From positions 1-33,210 of the forward strand of contig CBDUMN010000036.1 in assembly GCA_965368335.1 (NCBI GenBank): a DNA stretch of 33,210 bases. The letters are read 5' to 3'. Source of the DNA: CBDUMN01 sp965368335. Its GTDB lineage: Bacteria; Pseudomonadota; Alphaproteobacteria; Rhodospirillales; JAPHRK01. Below are positions 30,839 through 33,210 of this stretch, piece by piece. The position numbers and the translations under genes were made by a program. Under the pieces are notes generated by a model. It ran no database searches. It saw only the letters and a program-made list of their open reading frames with translations, and had not been told where the DNA came from. How positions within the stretch are numbered: the stretch's first letter is position 1; the number at the start of each line of letters is the position of its first letter.

Positions 30839-31309
30839 TTACTCCGTAGGGCCGGTTTTCCAGTTGGTGTGTGCGATGGCGACGGTTTCCCCCTGCGGGT
30901 TTTTGAGGATCACCTCTCCCCGGTGTTCTTGCTCTTTTGTCCAGTCGACCTCCGGCGCGGTGCATTCGGCCGTTATCCGCCCACGGGCTTTCTTGACGTA
31001 TTCCACGTCCATGCCGGTGACGATCCAGCGGCCGTTTCTCGGTTGAGCGGCCGATAGGGCCAGCGAACAGGTCAGTTCTGCCAGATTGATCATGGCGATG
31101 GCGTGAACGGAATTGAGGTGGTTGCGGACTTTGCGCCGGTCGCGGAAGGAGGCGCGGGCGTATCCGGGCTCAATGGCTTCGACGCGCGGTCCGATGGTGC
31201 CGGTATAGGGAACCATGCGTCCAATCAGAGCGCTGAATATCTGCCGTCCGCCGGGAATTTTTCGAAACCGCCGCCATTTTGCAAGTGTCGGGGAGCTGTT
31301 GGTCGTCAT
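30839..31309 (-). CDS. DUF4442-type hotdog thioesterase
   Basis: The 156-residue protein (from the ATG at 31309) has the hotdog layout with GYARASFRDRRKVRNHLNSVHAIAMINLAELTCSLAL, where the NHLNSVHA loop and the following acidic helix match the DUF4442 (YiiD-C/PaaI-like) thioesterase group. It would hydrolyse acyl-CoA or remove inhibitory acyl thioesters. The start overlaps the TetR stop (ATGA, 31306-31309), so it is translationally coupled to that regulator, and the next gene follows 4 bases later. An upstream start at 31339 is rejected. Confidence 0.85.
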   Translation of the reverse strand: MTTNSSPTLAKWRRFRKIPGGRQIFSALIGRMVPYTGTIGPRVEAIEPGYARASFRDRRKVRNHLNSVHAIAMINLAELTCSLALSAAQPRNGRWIVTGMDVEYVKKARGRITAECTAPEVDWTKEQEHRGEVILKNPQGETVAIAHTNWKTGPTE

Positions 31310-31890
31310 TTTGATTGTCCGGGGTTGAAAACACGCCAAGCCGCTTCGGCCAGGGCGCCTTTGTTTTGAGAAGGGGGCGTGTCGCTACGGCCAGCCAGCC
31401 AGTGGCGGATAACCTCCTGGGCCGGGCCGATGAGCAGCGGGATGTAAAGCTCTTTTGGATAGGGGGCGATCTCGCCCCGCTCAACAAAGGGCCTGACGAT
31501 AGCGCCGACTTTGGAAAGGGTTTCCGCGGTCGAGCGGCGCAGTTCGGCTTCGGCCTCTTTTATGGCGGCGTCACGACGCATGTAGAGGAGATAGCGCGCC
31601 CAGTCGGGATGGTCTTCGGTCCAGTCCAGGTGATGATGAACGACGCCCTTGATCAGTTCTTCACCGGTTTGGGCTTTTTCCAACACTTGGAAGACGCCTT
31701 TCCAATAGAGCGCCTTGCCGTGAAGGTAAAGAGCTCCGGCGATGCCTTCTTTATTGCCGAAATGATGGTAGATGGAGCCGGTGCTCGCACCTGAGCGGAG
31801 CCGAATGTGCTCAATGGTCGTTGCCGCTATGCCGATCTCGGCAAAGCAGGCGAGAGCCGCCTCCAAAATTTCAACTTTTCGTTGGTTCAT
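31306..31890 (-). CDS. TetR-family regulator 3
   Basis: The 194-residue protein has a TetR helix-turn-helix at residues about 4-50: KVEILEAALACFAEIGIAATTIEHIRLRSGASTGSIYHHFGNKEGIAGALY. It is the first gene of a three-gene operon with the DUF4442-type thioesterase and the alpha/beta hydrolase, and its start lies 15 bases from the 38-bp palindrome, a clear sign of autoregulation. A TTG at 31908 would start inside the palindrome; the ATG at 31890 is preferred. No ribosome site is obvious, which suggests a short or leaderless message. The ligand is unknown. Confidence 0.9.
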   Translation of the reverse strand: MNQRKVEILEAALACFAEIGIAATTIEHIRLRSGASTGSIYHHFGNKEGIAGALYLHGKALYWKGVFQVLEKAQTGEELIKGVVHHHLDWTEDHPDWARYLLYMRRDAAIKEAEAELRRSTAETLSKVGAIVRPFVERGEIAPYPKELYIPLLIGPAQEVIRHWLAGRSDTPPSQNKGALAEAAWRVFNPGQSK

Positions 31891-31905
31891 TCTGGCAATA
31901 TAGAA

Positions 31906-31943
31906 CAAATTAGAATTATATTCTAGAATATAATTCTAATTTG
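31906..31943. promoter_or_regulatory. 38-bp perfect palindrome, tandem TetR operators
   Basis: The segment is its own reverse complement over 38 bp, centred on CTAG between 31924 and 31925. It consists of two 15-bp operators, TAGAAT-TAT-ATTCTA (31911-31925) and TAGAAT-ATA-ATTCTA (31924-31938), overlapping by two bases, with AAAT flanks. It lies 15 bases before the tetR start and could bind two TetR dimers side by side. Confidence 0.85.
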
Positions 31944-32077
31944 CCGATGGAATATAAAATTAGGAAACTTTCCTTAGCGTTCCTACTTGTTTTAAAAGTC
32001 GGTCAATGGCGTTACACTTAGTAAATCGTCCAATAAAAGCGGAAAAATGCGGTTTGGTGTGGGAAAAGGGGAAAGGG

Positions 32078-32803
32078 ATGGAACGGCCTCGGGCTTGGGT
32101 GTTCCTGATGACTTTATGGGCTACGATAATCGCTCCGGCGTTCTCCGTAGCGGCGGAGCCTTTGGTGTTGGCGACCCGCGATCACGTTATCACCAATCGT
32201 CTTGCGGAAAGCGTATTGACGGAAGCCTATTCTCGGGCTGGAATTGAAATCAAATTTGCGCCCTATCCGGGCGCCCGATCAGTCGTTGAGGCCAATGCGG
32301 GCCACGCCGACGGTGAAGTGGCGCGCCTCGCCTTTGTCCTGAAAAAATATCAAAATCTGGTCAAGGTTCCTGTTCCGATTTTCTATTCCGAACTTGCGGC
32401 GTTTACTCATTCCGAGCATCCCATCGACATTAAAAGCTGGAATGAACTCGCGGGCCATACGGTGACGTCGATTAAAGGGTTCAAGCTTGTTGAAGAGAAA
32501 CTGTCGAACCAACCCCTCAAGCTTGTGAAATCATCCGAGGATGCGGTCGAACTGATCGAAAGTGATCGTGTGGAGGTTGCCGTTCTCAATGCGATTGCGG
32601 CCGAAATCGCCATAGGTAGAACAAATGCGAGGCACGTTATAAAGCTTGAGCCTTCGTTGGAGAGATTGCCCGTCTATCACCTGCTCCACAAAAAACACGC
32701 AGCTTTAGTGCCAAAATTGACGGCGGCTCTTGAGACCATGAAAAAAGAAGGCGTCTTGGCTTTGAAACAGAAACAATTCATTGCTCAAGCGATTGAAAAC
32801 TAG
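32078..32803 (+). CDS. Periplasmic substrate-binding protein, family 3 type
   Basis: The 241-residue protein has a signal peptide (about 1-26, ending SVAA before EPLVL). The mature part (LVLATRDHVITNRLAESVLTEAYSRAGIEIKFAPYPGARSVVEANAGHADGEVARLAFVLKKYQNLVKVPVPIF) fits the SBP_bac_3 layout, with GEVAR and a second lobe (SIKGFKLVEEKLSNQPLKLVKSSEDAVELIESDRVEVAVLN). AAGGGG precedes the ATG by 8 bases. No ABC permease is present; a sensor protein gene follows on the same strand, so this may deliver a ligand signal to it rather than take part in transport. Confidence 0.82.
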   Translation: MERPRAWVFLMTLWATIIAPAFSVAAEPLVLATRDHVITNRLAESVLTEAYSRAGIEIKFAPYPGARSVVEANAGHADGEVARLAFVLKKYQNLVKVPVPIFYSELAAFTHSEHPIDIKSWNELAGHTVTSIKGFKLVEEKLSNQPLKLVKSSEDAVELIESDRVEVAVLNAIAAEIAIGRTNARHVIKLEPSLERLPVYHLLHKKHAALVPKLTAALETMKKEGVLALKQKQFIAQAIEN

Positions 32804-32980
32804 GTTTTAAGGGACCATGCTATAAACGGTGGGAAACAAACCTTCGGGCGTGAGGGTGTTGGAAATGCCCTAAAGCGTTGAGAGAGATGTTAGTATTATA
32901 AATTCGGCGCGGTGAGTTAGGAAAGCCGTCGCCATTAAAACCATCGTGCTCATTTTGCCAACGGCGAATTTAAAAGAATA
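32804..32980. other. Non-coding stretch before the right-edge sensor gene
   Basis: No frame with coding character is seen. The stretch is AT-richer than its neighbours around 32890-32905 (TTAGTATTATAAATTC) and may hold the promoter of the gene at 32981. It has no clear terminator. Confidence 0.4.
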
Positions 32981-33210
32981 ATGGCGAAACTTTTTCATCC
33001 GACCCGAATTGCCATCAAGCTGATCAAAGCGCTGGTCATCTTCAGTTCCGTGATTACGCTGATTACGACGAGCATACAGCTTTGGTCGGAGTACGGACGC
33101 GACCTGGACGCCATCACGTCGCATTTCGAGCAGGTTGAACGAGGCTATCTGGACAGTGTCGCCGGCAACGTCTGGCAGTTGGATACCTGGCGATTGCAGT
33201 TGCTGCTGAC
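32981..33210 (+). CDS. Membrane sensor protein, 5' part cut by right edge
   Basis: An open frame of 76 codons from the ATG at 32981 runs off the right end. It starts MAKLFHPTRIAIKLIKALVIFSSVITLITTSIQLW, a short positively charged tail and one membrane segment (about 14-34). A periplasmic stretch follows, SEYGRDLDAITSHFEQVERGYLDSVAGNVWQLDTWRLQLLL, with the VWQLD phrase seen in many histidine kinases and diguanylate cyclases of this layout. The output domain lies outside the window. The preceding periplasmic binding protein on the same strand suggests a sensory pair. No strong ribosome site; AAAAGAATA precedes the ATG. Confidence 0.75.
   Translation, partial: MAKLFHPTRIAIKLIKALVIFSSVITLITTSIQLWSEYGRDLDAITSHFEQVERGYLDSVAGNVWQLDTWRLQLLL

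Noticed and set aside
1..33210. CRISPR arrays, insertion sequences, tRNA or rRNA genes, prophage genes
   Set aside because: No regularly spaced repeats, transposase motifs, tRNA cloverleaf or rRNA-like stretches were noticed on reading both strands; a dedicated tRNA or covariance scan was not possible here.

Overview
The window looks like a chromosomal stretch of an alphaproteobacterium, most likely of the Rhodospirillales type. This rests on gene content and order rather than any marker gene: an NrtR-like regulator next to nadABC, a PstA with a long N-terminal extension, phoR-pstSCAB-phoU-phoB with Pho boxes, a cobalamin riboswitch in front of bluB, and a small HypC. Coding density is high and many genes are coupled by 4-base overlaps. 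I see no rRNA, tRNA, insertion sequence, prophage or CRISPR array.

Layout. 1-1032 (minus) is the 5' part of a membrane sensor with a c-type heme motif and a PAS domain, cut by the left edge. 1165-2723 holds an ArsC-type reductase and an MscS channel. 2757-3740 is a cobalamin riboswitch and bluB (the lower ligand of B12). 3742-5697 is a LysR regulator divergent from two tandem hotdog thioesterases. 5730-8404 (minus) is a three-gene operon: an unknown protein, a membrane-anchored TAXI-type binding protein and a lipoprotein. 8520-13161 is de novo NAD synthesis: an NrtR-like regulator, a strong 19-bp palindrome, then nadA, nadB, nadC. 13255-14094 is a dienoyl-CoA isomerase-like crotonase.

14155-15880 is a small accessory patch: a hypothetical gene, an intact ParD/ParE-like toxin-antitoxin pair under a near-perfect 26-bp palindrome, a second, convergent and damaged toxin-antitoxin pair whose toxin runs into the first toxin gene, and a lone hypC. 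16048-16863 is an unknown protein. 16956-24484 is the phosphate regulon: phoR, three Pho-box repeats, pstS, an internal terminator, pstC-pstA-pstB-phoU-phoB and a strong terminator. 24555-25768 carries a thioredoxin-like [2Fe-2S] ferredoxin and a carboxylesterase.

25782-31890 is mostly acyl-CoA metabolism: a crotonase lacking the usual acid pair, two TetR regulators, an AidB-type acyl-CoA dehydrogenase, then on the minus strand a TetR, a DUF4442-type thioesterase and an alpha/beta hydrolase. Each TetR region has a clear operator-like repeat, including a 38-bp perfect palindrome at 31906-31943. A 38-residue membrane microprotein is likely at 25782-25898. The right end has a periplasmic binding protein and the start of a sensor protein cut by the edge.

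The most unusual items are the fused convergent toxin genes, the tethered TAXI protein in an operon with two uncharacterised proteins and no permease, the lone hypC, the membrane microprotein and the palindromic operators. I did not find a clearly new multi-gene defence or metabolic system.
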